Shown in pieces: positions 21,862 through 33,472 of a stretch of 64,000 bases of DNA. Under the pieces are notes generated by a model. It worked only from the letters and a program-made list of their open reading frames with translations. It was not told the DNA's origin and ran no database searches. The stretch is from the NCBI GenBank assembly GCA_035048495.1, contig CM068540.1, positions 5,564,829 through 5,628,828 of the forward strand, in the 5' to 3' direction. Each line of letters opens with the position of its first letter. Position 1 is the stretch's first letter. The translations under genes and the position numbers were made by a program. This stretch comes from Euptelea pleiosperma (taxonomy: Eukaryota; Streptophyta; Magnoliopsida; Ranunculales; Eupteleaceae).

Positions 21862-24478
21862 ATGAAATTCAATAGCTTTAATTGTTACAACTACAACAAC
21901 AACAAGTTGGGACCGTCGCGTGGTTTGTTGTTAGGTTTTCTTGTGGTTCTGGTCTGTTGTGTGTTCTGCGAAGTTGGGTTTTCCGGAAGCGCCGACGATT
22001 TGTTAAAGATGGCTAACCTTCCAGGAGGGATTCGTGATTCTGATGGAGTTCAGAACAGTGCTGAGATCGAAAGTCTCGCCAAATTTGCTGTGGAAGAACA
22101 CAACAAGAAAGAGGTTGGCTTTATCAACCTATCTTCGTCGTGGTTTTTTTTTTTTTTTGGGTGAAACATAGAGATCGATCTATGGGTCTTTCTCTTCTTT
22201 TCTTTTTCTTTTTTTCTGTGTTCGTTTTTTTAATTATTTTATTAAGCTGTTTTGATGGGGGACCACATTTTGAGCCACGTGGAAGACTACCACTGACCGT
22301 ATGGATGTTTTGCCCATCCCTAGGTGGACGGACATACCAAAATTTATTCTGATTAGTGTTTTCCAACCTTTGGATCTGACTACCCCAAATAATGCTCGAA
22401 ATCCAATGGTTAAAAGTAAACCATAAAAAGACTCTAATCCATCCGTTTGAAATTACTAATCAGGCTGATGTTTTGTATTTAAGTCTATCTAGGGATAGAC
22501 CAAGCATCTATCCGGTATAGTGGTATCTAATAGTGTGCCACGTGGCTCATAATTAATGTGTCCCTGTCAAAGTTCTACTCTATTTTTATAAATCTTTGAT
22601 GACAGACATGTCACGTGGCACTCTTAGAGACCACTGACCATATGGATGAGCAGCCGCATAGATAGACCTACTACATACAAGTCAAAAATCAGCCTTATTG
22701 GTGATTTCTAACTGTTGGATTTGAACTCCCCAAATAACGCTCAAATCCCATGGTTAAAAATCAACCAATTAAAAAGATTCAAATCCAACAGTTGTAAATA
22801 AACCCATTAAAAATACTAAAATCCAATGGTTAGAAACAACCAATCAGGGTCATTTTTGGTTCGTAGGTCCACCTAGGGATGGGCCAAACAACCATAGAGT
22901 AGAACTCTGCTGACCAGATGCTAGCCCGTATGGATGTTTGGCCAATCGCTAGGTGGACCTACAAACCAAAAATCGGCCTTATTAGTTGTGGATCTTTGTA
23001 TCTCAAATAAATGGTCAATAATGCTCAAACTCCATTGTTAAAAATCAACCCATGAAAACGACTCCAATCCAATGCTTAGAAATCACTAATCAGGCTAATT
23101 TTTGGTCTTTATGTCTATCTAGGGTTAGGGTTGGGCCAAACATCCGTACCGTCATAAATATCTAAGAATATGCCTCTACTCAAATCCATATGGTCAGTGG
23201 TCTCTAAGAGTATGTGTCACATGGCCCATGCGTAGGGGTGTCAACGGGTCAGTTCCGGTTCGGTTCTTAAGGTGGTCAGAACCGGAACAATCGGATTGTT
23301 CCGGTTCTTATCGGTTAGGTTCCTTAACGGTTCTTATCGGTTCAATTCCTCAATTATAATTGTTTCTAACCTGTGGATCATAATGCTCGAAATCCACAGT
23401 TAAAAATAAACCAAGAAAAAGACTCTAATCCAACATGTAGAAATTACTAATCAGGATGAGTTTTAGTATGTAGGTCCACCTCAGGACAGGCCAACATCCA
23501 TACGGTCAGTGGTCCCTACCTAAGAGCATGCCAAGTGGCACCAATTATTTGATATCAAAATTCAACTTTTGCAAAAAAATTTGTAATTAATTTAAAGTCC
23601 TACTTACCCTATTATCAAAAGAGTAATAATCACTTGGTCCAAGGTCCATGGACGTGCATGTGGTGTCGAATTTTCATTGACAACAATGTACTTCGAGTTA
23701 CGTGCTAAATACAGTGATGCTCAAATTCCATGGTTAAAACTCAACCCATGAAACGACTCCAATCGAACACTTGGAAATCACTAATCAGGCTGATTTTCTA
23801 CAAGTAGGTCCACCTAGGGACATGCCAAACATCCATATGGTCAGTGATCTTTAATAGTGTGCAATTTCTTCCAAATAATGCTCAAAATCCATGGTTGAAA
23901 ACAAACTATGAAAAAAGACTCCAAATCAATGGATATAAATTACTACAAAATATGAAAAAGACACTTATCCAATGGATAGAAATTACTAATCAGGATGAAT
24001 TTTGGTATTTAGGCCCACCTAGGGATTGGGTCAATGATCTCTAATTAAGAATATGCCACGTGTAAGGTGCTGCCACATGGCACATGGCACATGGTGTCCC
24101 CAAGTAATATTAAGATCTGTTTTAGTTTATTACTTTGTTTTGTTTTGTTTTTATTTTTGATTGTTTAATCTGTTAATTAATTTTCTTCCGCATATTGGAT
24201 CGTTCGTGCAGAACACGCTACTCGAGTTTGCAAGGGTGGTGAAGGCAAAGGAGCAGGTGGTGAGTGGTACGCTGTACTATCTTACTCTGGAGGTCATCGA
24301 TGCAGGTGAGAAAAAGATCTACGAAGCAAAGGTCTGGGTGAAGCCATGGATGAACTTCAAGGAGTTGCAGGAATTCAAGCCCGTTGCTGATGCCTCCGCC
24401 TCATTTACCCCTTCGGATCTCGGGGCTAAGCAAGGTGATACTCTATTTCTAGAACTCAGAAGTATTCTTCCTTTTTGA
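21862..24478 (+). CDS. Group II-type phytocystatin, exons 1 and 2 (papain-family cysteine protease inhibitor)
   Basis: Exon 1 is 21,862-22,113 (84 codons). Exon 2 starts at 24,212 after CGTGCAG, in phase 0, and its normal donor would be at 24,434/24,435. The N-terminus has a hydrophobic stretch ([15 protein letters not shown]) that fits a signal peptide. The conserved N-terminal glycines (LPGGI), the plant helix motif [13 protein letters not shown], the first hairpin QVVSG and the second hairpin PW (KPWMNF) are all present, so the domain should inhibit C1A proteases. The tail [16 protein letters not shown] is the lead-in to the C-terminal extension of CYS6-type proteins. If the donor at 24,435 is not used, the frame stops at 24,478, giving about 172 residues instead of the usual 230-250. 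Intron 1 (2.1 kb) is packed with MITEs. The upstream gene boundary is retroelement DNA. Confidence 0.88.
22255..24085. repeat. Cluster of foldback MITE copies in cystatin intron 1
   Basis: At least five arm copies of one family lie here, marked by CCGTATGGATGTTTGGCC, ATCCCTAGGTGGACC, CAGCCTGATTAGTGATTTC and their reverse complements (near 22,300, 22,480, 22,870, 22,945, 23,110, 23,475, 23,805, 24,005). Several arms end at GCCACGTGGC. At about 23,226-23,350 a different element starting GGGGTGTCAACGGG with CGGTTC-rich interior is inserted. Confidence 0.8.
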
Positions 24479-24654
24479 ATTAGTATTATTTGGCTATCTA
24501 TCTATACTATTATAAAGCGAGAACCTGTGTCAATGTCCACAGGGCTTCAATTAAATGCCTCTCACTTTAAAGGCTATTTTAAAGCCAAAACCTCGATTAG
24601 GGTACGCCCCTTCACATGGGTTGTCCAGCACGCCTAAGGCCCCTCATTGATGTT

Positions 24655-25000
24655 GGGGAACCATATATAGTATAAGACATGTGGCACACTACTCTTAGGG
24701 ACAACTGACCGTATGGATGTGTTGTCCCATCCCTAGGTGGACCTATATACCAAATATCAGCCTGATCAGTGATTTCAAACATTTGGATCTGAGTACCCCA
24801 AATAATGCTCAAAATCTATGGTTAGAAATCATTAACCGATGAAAACGCTGCAATCTAATCCCTAAAAATCACTAATCAGGCTGATATTTTGCATGTAGGT
24901 CCACCTAAGGATGGGCCAAACATCAATACGGTCAGTGATCTCTACGAGTGTGCTGCGTATATGGTGCTGCCACGTGTAAGGTGCATGTGCATCTCACGTG
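24655..25000. mobile_element. Foldback MITE copy between cystatin exons 2 and 4
   Basis: Both arms are present: left with CTGACCGTATGGATGTGTTG and CCATCCCTAGGTGGACC, right with TAGGTCCACCTAAGGATGGG and CAATACGGTCAGTGATC. The centre carries the family words CAAATAATGCTCAAA and CGATGAAAACG. Confidence 0.75.
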
Positions 25001-25149
25001 ACGTTCCGTAGTTTACTTTCATTGATTTGTTGAATTGAATATTAAGCTCTGTCTCAATCAATTATTATAATGAATTATTCTTATCTGGATCTTATAAAAT
25101 GATGATTAAAGGATGAGCCCCCCTTCAACTTTGAAAAATTAATTTCTGT

Positions 25150-26015
25150 TAGTCAACGTATGGATGTATGGGCAGTCCCCCCTTACAGACCAAAAATCAG
25201 CCTGATTAGTGATTTCAAACCTTTGGATCTTTGTACCCTCAATAATGGTCAATAGTGTTCAAATTGTACAGTTAAAAATCAGCCCATGAAGACGACTCCA
25301 ATCCAACACTTAGAAATCACTAAGGCCCTGCTTGGTTCACAGCAAATTGAGTGCAATGCCACTTGTCACAATTTTGGGATTGCAAGTGATTGGTTGGGGG
25401 CGGCAAATGAACTGCCCTGCAAGTGGGTTCCAAGCCCTTGCAAACTCCTTAACAAAATAGATGCAAGCAAGTGCAGCCCAAAAACTGATGTAAGTGGGTG
25501 CATTGTATTAGCTCAACATTTTTTCTTCCGAAAAAAATTAATAATAATTATAATTGTGATTTATTATTATTATTATTAATTTTTATTTTTAATTTTACTT
25601 TTATTTTATTTTTATTTTATTTTTCTATTTTTTTGATACAGTTGGTCTGGGCGCCTAACCCCAAGCTTTCCCCTCCAAAAAATAATAATAATAATAAAAT
25701 AACATGATAACAGTAATAATTTTACTGTGCATTTTTTTTATAAAATCAAGAAATAAAATAATCCATTGCATTCTTTTGCAAGCACTACCAACCAATCAGT
25801 TAAACTTAGTTTGTATCTATTTACAAGGCATGAACCAAACAGTTGTAAGTTACTTGCATTGTAAGTGATTGTAACGCAAGTCGCTACATTTGCACTATAG
25901 TGCACAATGCACACAAGTGTGGCGAACCAAGCAGGGCCTAATATGTCCGTCTAGTGTTGGGTCAAACATTTATACCATCAGAAATCTCTCAGAATATGCC
26001 GCGTGGCTCATAATG
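25150..26015. mobile_element. Foldback MITE copy split by a Tourist-like MITE
   Basis: The left arm and centre run to AATCACTAA at 25,323. The right arm resumes at 25,939 with TAATATGTCCGTCTAG and GTCAAACATTTATACC. The 615 bp in between is a separate element with its own target-site duplication. Confidence 0.65.
25324..25938. mobile_element. Tourist-like (PIF/Harbinger-type) MITE, TSD TAA
   Basis: Begins GGCCCTGCTTGGTTC and ends GAACCAAGCAGGGCC, a perfect 15 bp inverted repeat flanked by TAA on both sides (25,321-25,323 and 25,939-25,941). The interior is AT-rich and non-coding. The TAA duplication and GGCCCTG ends fit PIF/Harbinger-derived MITEs. It lies in the interval where the missing cystatin exon should be. 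Confidence 0.88.
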
Positions 26016-26387
26016 TAGGCGGACAAAATCCTGGCTCCACCACTGTTCACCAATGCGCCCTTACTCATATAATAGGTCTTGTGAAATTTTCATTGCTTTG
26101 TCTTTATACAATAAAAGGTAAGGAGATGTGTGAATAAACATGAGGTCCAAAAAATGGGGTGTGATCCATAACTACCATTAGGATAATTTACATCTTTGGG
26201 ATACACATTAGATCCGTCATTGACTAACATTTTTTTTGAAATGGACAAAAATGCCCCTTTCTTCAACCTCGAAACAAAAAAATGTAGGTTTAATTTGGGA
26301 TAAAACTCCAACCTGAAAAATCCCTTCCAATAATTATTGTAATTATTGATGGATAATGATGGTTCCTCTCCTGGGGTTTACGTGCAG

Positions 26388-26528
26388 GTGATTGAAGATT
26401 TCTTCAAATTCAATTTGGCTCTCAAGGTCAAGAGAGGAAGCAAGGAAGAGAAGCTCAAGGTTGAAGTAGATATGAATGTTGAAAGTATATATACCTTCCA
26501 TTTGAATCAGATGGAAGCAGACTATTGA
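26388..26528 (+). CDS. Last exon of the phytocystatin C-terminal extension, possibly orphaned
   Basis: After the acceptor TACGTGCAG, the frame reads VIEDFFKFNLALKVKRGSKE then EKLKVEV and ends HLNQMEADY before TGA at 26,528. This is the terminal exon of group II phytocystatins (CYS6 type), whose extension can inhibit legumain-type proteases. The exon that should precede it, with the SNSL motif, was not found between 24,435 and 26,387. Joining exon 2 (which ends in phase 1) directly to this exon would hit a stop within three codons, so in the visible layout it cannot be translated in frame from exon 2. Confidence 0.75.
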   Translation: MIEDFFKFNLALKVKRGSKEEKLKVEVDMNVESIYTFHLNQMEADY

Positions 26529-26763
26529 CTCTGGCAATTAGCCTAATATGTTGATTAATACCCTACTACCAAGCTACTCTTGTGACTCTTTAGAACTTCT
26601 TTAGAGTTGCATGCATGCTTATGAATAAACTTTAAAACATGTTACAAATACAGGTTATATAGACGATGTATATGTATCTTCCTCTTGCCATCCATGCAAT
26701 TCGTTAAGAAATCTGTTTGTAGTGCACTTCACTGTCAAATGCGATAGCATCTCTGCTTGTTAA

Positions 26764-26943
26764 TGTTACTATCTTGGGCACGAGCTACCATCTTGGGCAT
26801 CATTTGCTCTTACTATCTTTGGCACAATTTGCTCCATGTCGACGTTAATGTCTCGGGCATGAGTTTCTATCTTGGGCATGATTTGCTCCATGTCAACATT
26901 ACTATCTCGGGCACGAGTTACTATCTTGGGTATGATTTGATCT
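26764..26943 (+). repeat. Minisatellite-like repeat 3' of the cystatin gene
   Basis: Three imperfect units contain TTACTATCTTGGGCACGAG and GGCATGATTTGCTCCATGTC. The open frame across it is low-complexity and is not taken as a gene. It could lie in the cystatin 3' untranslated region. Confidence 0.65.
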
Positions 26944-27117
26944 TAGATTTAGCCATTTTATTTAAAGCAATTACGGACAATAAAGCCAATTGATCGACTT
27001 GAAGAAATTTAAGGAAGTACACTAAGAAACCGAGTCTTTTTTATTTTTTTGAAGAAACGTTTAATACGGCTGTATAAAATAAAAAATCAGAAAAAATTGT
27101 GAATTTTAAGACTACAC

Positions 27118-27470
27118 CAGTGTCTGAAAACTCGAAAACTCGACTCGACTCGACTCAAAAGTCTACCGAGTTGAGTTAACTCGAAGACTCGAACTCGACC
27201 CGAAGTAACTCGACTCGAGTAATATATTAATATTATATAGATATATTAATATTAATATATAAATATCATATTTTTACAAGCAGAATTTATAAGATTTGGT
27301 TGATTTTGTGTTGACATGGTGTTCAAAAAGCTTATTTGGTGCGTCGATTAAAAAACAACGCACCAAACTCGTTAATTCGATCCGAATTTATTTCGAGTCG
27401 ACTCGGCACTCAGCCAAGTCGAGTCAACTCGGCCGAGTTTCGAGTTGACTCGACGAGTTTTAAAACACTG
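27118..27470. mobile_element. hAT-like MITE with CTCGACTCG palindromic interior
   Basis: The left end is CAGTGTCTGAAAACTCG. The right end is CGAGTTTTAAAACACTG. Flanking octamers GACTACAC and GACAAAAC match at 6 of 8 positions, as expected for an old 8 bp hAT duplication. Inside both ends there are arrays of ACTCGACTCG and GTCGAGTC. Confidence 0.7.
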
Positions 27471-28280
27471 GACAAAACGAATAAAACACGTATTCTTTGC
27501 GTTTAATACACGAATTTTGTGTTTTTTAAAATTAAAAACTTATTAAATGGCCGCATAAAATGAAAAAATTAGTAAAATTCAGGTTTTTTAAGGCTAAACG
27601 AATATAACATTTCAGCAATGACTGAATTTTGTTTATCCTGAAACCGAATTAGACTCGAACTTTTCCTGTTTCAAATCTTTGCCATATACGGGTTAAGCAG
27701 GATCAGGATGGCTTACTGAGAACTACTGGTATACGAATCTGAATTAGCCCGACACGAAGAAAAGGAGCTCTACTTCCTCCTGAGCTCGGCTGTAGGAAGG
27801 TAATAGTCGTTCATATAAGTCTCTAGCTAAGCAAAGAGCTGGATCACCCAATGTGGGACGAGAACGCCAAATTGCGAACTATGGGTCCAACCTTGAGGGA
27901 TAGCCAATGCACCACAATACTGGCCATTGTGGTTTTGATGTGTACAGTACCACCTCTAAGTTGAGTTTTGGCCCACCAGTAGGTGGGGTGCCCTCAAAAG
28001 TTAACAATCCTATAGGTTAAAGGTTGAGTCCGGTATGGCTGAGACACTTTGTATGGTGGAGGACTAGTAGTTGGGTTTGAAATTTTGCATGCAAATAGAG
28101 CTAATTATAGGAGCGTGATGAGGTTTGGTAGCACAACTGGTCCAAAGTTTGGCACGGTTTGCTGCTAACTAGATTCACCACAGGAAATTAGCACGTTGGG
28201 AGGATGTTGATGAGATAAATCCAGGATAGGTATACCCGTGCACTGGTGGAAACAAGTTGGGCATATATAGATGACTTATT
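27471..28280. other. No gene seen
   Basis: Unique-looking, weakly AT-rich DNA with many stops in all frames and no recognised domain. Confidence 0.3.
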
Positions 28281-28800
28281 TTTAGAATATTCTGCGTTAG
28301 CTATCTTGTATTCCTCAAGAAATATTGTTCTGTCGGGATTATACTGTTAATTAAGCTACAACTTCTATAGGTCCAGCTCTGTGCTGAGTTGGCTGGGGGA
28401 GTTACAGGGGGGCAGCATGCCCATGAGTTCGAGAGCAAAGCATCCTGCTCGTATATTTTTCGGCATCTGTATAGGTCCATACAGTTTGTGTTTAGATAAA
28501 ACTTGTACTGGGGGTACTTTGGATATTTTATTGTACTAGATATTTCTATAAATTCTCTAAAGGGGTGTTGGGGTTTTCACTTGTACATTGAGAGAAGGAG
28601 AGAGAAGAAGCTATTGTAACCCTAATTCTTTAGAGATAGTGAAAGAGCTCTTCTCACTTTGTGGATGTAGGCACATTACCAAACCATGTAAATTTATTGT
28701 GTCTGTATGATTGATCTTTTCATTCTCCTTAAACATAATCTTTGTAATAAATATGGTTTTATGTTCATGCATCGGTAGATAGGCTGGCACGTGATGGACA
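28281..28800 (+). repeat. LTR-like fragment (copia type)
   Basis: A leader-like stretch with GTGGATGTAGGCACATTACC and CCATGTAAATTTATTGTGTC resembles the terminal part of many plant copia LTRs and the fragment at 4.8-4.9 kb. No partner LTR or coding sequence was found. Confidence 0.35.
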
Positions 28801-29028
28801 CGGACATGGCTAATATGCCTGCTTCCAAGTGGAATCGAAAATCATAATAAGCTCATCACTAACAAATATGGCTAATAGCTACTATGTCAAGGCCACATTA
28901 AGTAGTAGTCTATAGAATGTTGATATTGGTCCCCACAAGAGCTGATTATAGGAATGGAAAAGATTTTTGCTATGGTGAGGGTGGTAATCATTCCATAATT
29001 GCCTCAAAATTCCATCATTCTTGGTGAG

Positions 29029-29353
29029 TAAGACTTGCCTGACCACCCATAATATAAGCTACGTGGCAATTTATTGGAGGACATTGACCGTATAGATGTT
29101 TGGTCTATCCCTAGGTATATCTACAAACCCAAAATCAACCTGATCAGTGATTTCTAAGCGTTTGTTGAAGTCATTTTCGTTGGTTGATTTTAACTGTAGG
29201 AATTTGAGCATTATTTACCATTCTTTCCGTACAAAGATCCAAAGGTTTGAAATCACTAATCAAGCTGATTTTTGTTTTGTAGGTCCACTTACAGAGTGGT
29301 CAAACATCTATACAGTCAGTGTCACCTGACCACGGGTGGTCAGGCAAGTCTTA
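29029..29353. mobile_element. Foldback MITE copy with TAAGACTTGCCTGACC ends
   Basis: 325 bases long. The ends TAAGACTTGCCTGACCACCC and the reverse complement at the right pair almost perfectly. The inner arms carry the family words (CCGTATAGATGTTTGG and its partner). It shares these outer ends with the copy at 43,297-43,627, but not with the copy at 49,576-49,977. Confidence 0.8.
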
Positions 29354-29649
29354 TTCATTCATGGTGGTGATGGCCCCTAAAATAACATGCTTTATGATTG
29401 TCACTGTCTCTATGAATGTGATCGGGCAAGGCTTGCATGGCTGCTAGAATTGTATATATATAGGAGTAGGCATGTGGATAATTTGACCAATTTTGGGTAC
29501 TAGCTAGACAATGGTGTGGGTTTGGTTTTGAATTTTTGCGACCCGGGCCGGGCTATATGCGGGTTCGTCGGCTACATGGGAGTTGAATGTCGAGAGATAT
29601 GCACGATGTACCGTCGATAAAGCTGCAGTTTGGACAAAGATGGTGAAAA

Positions 29650-31240
29650 AGGTTGAGACGAAGTGCAGAACGTTGCTAAAATGTCCTTTTAATTACCAGG
29701 TTAAGTCTTAGAGGAGGGTGAATAGGACAATTTTTAATTCCTCTGCGAATTCTTTATGGATTAAAAAATTATTGATCACACAAGACTGAAAACGATCAAG
29801 CAATTAATATACCAATCATCCACAGAAGCATAGATATGAAAAAAATGAGAAACAATTATGCAAACATTCATAATCACAAGAGACTCAGGTTTATAGTGGT
29901 TCGGTGACTCCACACCTACACCCACTTTCCAATACTCACCACGAGTAGTATTATATTATTTCAATCATGCATTACAATATTTCCAATCGAAATAAATAAT
30001 CAACCGACTAAGATTACACATAGTCTCAATCTAACGAGAATCGCTTCTCGCTCACTTAGAGAGTCAGCCTAGGCTAGTAGTCTATTTAGAGAAATTCTTT
30101 TCTCTTGAATCTACAATCCACGACTCAGTTAGATGAGTCCACACTCATCCACCAATCACAAAATAACAGTGTTCACAAATATCGAATTCTATCAACAAGG
30201 TATTGGTTCATAGAAACACTTACCTCTCGATGAATACGATCGAATGGAAAATCCTTTGGAGAAGAATTTGCCCAAAGAGATGCTCTGCCAAAAGTAATTC
30301 TCTTCTTGGAAGAAGATTCTTGCAGACTAACAATACCAAATAGTCTCTTCCAAACACTTAGAGACTTCACAACGAATTCTCAGCTTTGCTCTGGTAAAGC
30401 TCTCACAAATTCCAGATCTCTTGACTTAAAAAATGATAACCAAGTAAAGTAAAGTAAAGATCTCTTGATTAGGTTGATTCTATAAGAGGGAGAGGGCTCT
30501 TATTTATAAGTAGGCCTCCATTTGCTAGAACCGTACCGAATATAGCCGTTTGAAGGGCAAAAATGCGCTTCTAATCGCATAAAAGATTTCGTCAAACGAG
30601 ATTCTAAACTGGCAGGGTCGGCTCATTATTGGCCGGTCGACCGGACCTCGATCGACCGAGCCTTTAGTCAGTTGCCCGCTCAGGCTTTAAGCCAAATTTC
30701 TCGAACCCGAGAATTAGGGTCAACCGGACCATTTTGGCCGGTCGCCCGCACATATGAGCCGATCAGCCGAATAGTTTTGTCCATAGCTAAATGCTACCAA
30801 ATTTCTGAGAATTTCTCTTCTCATCATACACACAATCCCTAACAAAAATTTAACCATCTAGGGTACAACAATATCCGCTGGCAACGCACGGTTTTACCCT
30901 CAGATTTGCGTAAGTAACCGCAACACGAGTTTCTTCATAGTTGAACATTCGTTGAGTGAGAACTTACTTGAGCTTTTGACTTTGTCTTTAATTGAGCTTG
31001 ATCATTTGACTTTGTCTTCAGTTGTACTTGATAATCTTGACTTTAACTTTAGTTGATCTTGAACACTTGGGTTGTCTTTTCTTCAGCTTTAATCCTTCGT
31101 TTGTTTTGTCGAAGTCCACTTGATTTTTGATGCTTCAGTCTTCAGGGGACTCAAGGCACAACAATACATATATCTACCGAAAAACTAAGTATTATTGGGA
31201 TTTGACAACCGAGACTTTTCAATCTCCCCCTTTGTCAATG
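29650..31240 (-). repeat. 3' LTR of the SIRE-like copia element (limits approximate)
   Basis: It lies directly downstream (on the minus strand) of a polypurine tract and carries GGCCGGTCGACCGG and CGATCGACCG words typical of long SIRE LTRs. The left part (about 29,700-29,790) contains TCTTAGAGGAGGGTGAATAGG, usual near the end of such LTRs. No matching 5' LTR exists in the window, so ends were not fixed by pairing. Short ORFs inside are not genes. Confidence 0.55.
31223..31233 (-). other. Polypurine tract of the SIRE-like element
   Basis: On the minus strand AAAGGGGGAGATT precedes the LTR start. It is the plus-strand priming site of reverse transcription in LTR elements. Similar purine runs at 31,305-31,340 and 31,650-31,660 are alternatives. 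Confidence 0.5.
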
Positions 31241-31945
31241 TTAGGACAAAAACAAATACTTACCCAATTATATTACACTTTTTGCCCATTACAAAATAAA
31301 TCAATAATGCTCCCCCTAAGTACAATAACTTCCCTCCCCCTAAGTTAATTGCCCAAATAGCTTTTTTTGGAAGGATGAAGATACAATGAGACAATGCTGT
31401 AGCTCGCGATTAGTATCTTGATTGGTACCACACTTATTGCAAACAACCTGTTGCTACAAAATAACCAACTTGACAGAAAAAATCTTTGACAATAGCTTCT
31501 CATTAGTATATTAGTCAAAAACATACCAAAAACGTCTTCTCAGTACATTTAGTCAAATAGAACTAAATAAGAATCACAGATATTTTATGACAAGCAGTTC
31601 AATAAGATAGTAAAAGCAACAAGTGTTATCAATGTAATCCACATTATAATCGATTTCTCCCCCTTTTTGTCATACATTGACAAAGGGAAGAACTCCAACC
31701 TGTGATGATAAAGAATATAAGACAATGCTAATCAAATATATAGGAAAAAAAATCATACCAAATTATACCAAAATATATCAAAATATATCATAAAATAAAT
31801 CGGTCAACATAGTGACCAATATCCAACATCCACACAAAGTAGACAAAGTACATCAGTATCAAATAGTACAGACCAATAGTATCAAATAATACATTAACAC
31901 AACATGTACTACTAATCTATAAAGAGAGATAAAGTAAAGCGTGCT

Positions 31946-33042
31946 CTAGTCATAATCATCCTCATCATCATCGTCGTCATCACCATCATCGTCATCTGCA
32001 TCATCTCCTTCTTCTTCATCTTCATCATCATCTTCATCTTCATCTTCATCTTCATCTTCATCTTCTTCTTCGTCATTGCCAGCTGCTAAAGGCACAGTCG
32101 TCTTCTCAGGTGAAGACTCTGGATAGTCAGGATGTTGAGACCTAAGGAATGAAGTCATACGCTGCTGATGTCGAGAAAATTTGTCAATCGACGCACAAAG
32201 ATTGTCCAACTTGAATGAGAGACCTACAATAGATGCAGATACAGAGGAACGACGGGATCCAGAACTCGAAGTAGAAGCAAAAATAGGATCAGACATAAAC
32301 GATTCACCAACCAACATCTTGCTAAAAGTAGCTTGATTGTTAGGTGAGATGGGATGTATAGTTTCATCAGAGTCTAAAATAGGAACTTTGCAATGACTCA
32401 GAATTTTTGAAACTAAAATGCCAAAAGGCAAAGACCGCTTGCGATTCTCAATTACCAAATTCTCAACTATGAAATGAAAAATTATTGACGGACAACAAAT
32501 TTTCGTGCCGTAGGGAGACACAATACAGAAGATACTAGATATAGGGTCCAATTTTACTCCAATGTCCTGCCTTAAGGACCAAGTTGTAGGAGAAAATCAA
32601 ACCTAGCAAATGATACATGGAAAGTAATTCTCTTGTAGCCAAATCAGATGACCAATGAACTACATTCCCACAAATGACTCTTGAAATAGCCTTTTGTTCT
32701 TGAGAGGTAAGGAAGGTGGGAAAGTTCCTCCATTAGGCACTCGAGGAAGACATGTTATCTTTGAGATCAAAGATAATGTAATTTTAAACGAACACCTCGA
32801 ACCTCAAAATAAAGAAAAAGACCATCTGGATCATGATTATTCAAATTACAATAGAACATCCTCACTAACTCAGGATATGCAACACCAGAAATAGACAAAA
32901 GTTTAGACCAACCTACCAAATTAAGAAGGTTGGGAATCCCAGTCATTGTCAACTCTTTCTCGATGATCCCACGCTTAATGGCAATGGCTCTTTTGATATA
33001 GTTCTTCATGAAGCTAGCCCTAGCCATAGGATTGATGAACAA
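31946..33042 (-). pseudogene. Extra 3' ORF of the SIRE-like element (putative plant transposon protein family)
   Basis: The first part (33,042-32,767) contains ISGVAYPELVRMFYCNLNNH, and the second (32,551-31,946) contains LPFGILVSKILSHCKVPILD followed by a run of about 50 residues that is nearly all Asp and Glu. Between them, another frame supplies ELLSMYHLLGLIFSYNLVLK, so at least two frameshifts separate the pieces. This succession resembles the plant-only domain called putative plant transposon protein, found in proteins carried by retrotransposons. It lies between pol and the 3' LTR, the position of the env-like gene in SIRE elements. Its function is unknown and the acidic tail is coded by a GAT/GAA repeat that may have expanded. 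Confidence 0.55.
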
Positions 33043-33472
33043 GCTAAGGGGATAGGAATCATCTCTCTTTTCCCCTTTGAAGTCATTTAGAAATCACAGA
33101 GAAAATTTCACCACAGAAAATGATGAAAATAAGAATCTCTAGAAGGAGATTGGAGTAGAAAGCTAAGGATTTCTCAAAGAGGATGGGAGACTCCAAAGAT
33201 AATTTTTAGGGTTTCAAATAGAGTATCAAATGACCCAAAATTGATTAGAAACTATATATAATCAAGGGCGGTAGACCGGGCATGGGTCAACCCGCCCGCG
33301 AAAAATATAAGCCGTTCGAGTGCAAGGCATGGTCGACCAGACCAAATGTTCGGTGGCCCGTCCCCACAACCAATCAAATCGCAAAAACTAATAAATTTTT
33401 CTAGTCGACCGGACCTTTTGTTCGTTCGACCCAGCATCGCAAATTATAAATTTGCAAACCCAAACGCCTCAA

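Noticed and set aside
24612..24812. Recurring peptide pattern (for example ITDQADIWYIGPPRDG) seen at many places
   Set aside because: It is the translation of the foldback MITE arm. Its recurrence reflects the repeat, not a protein family.
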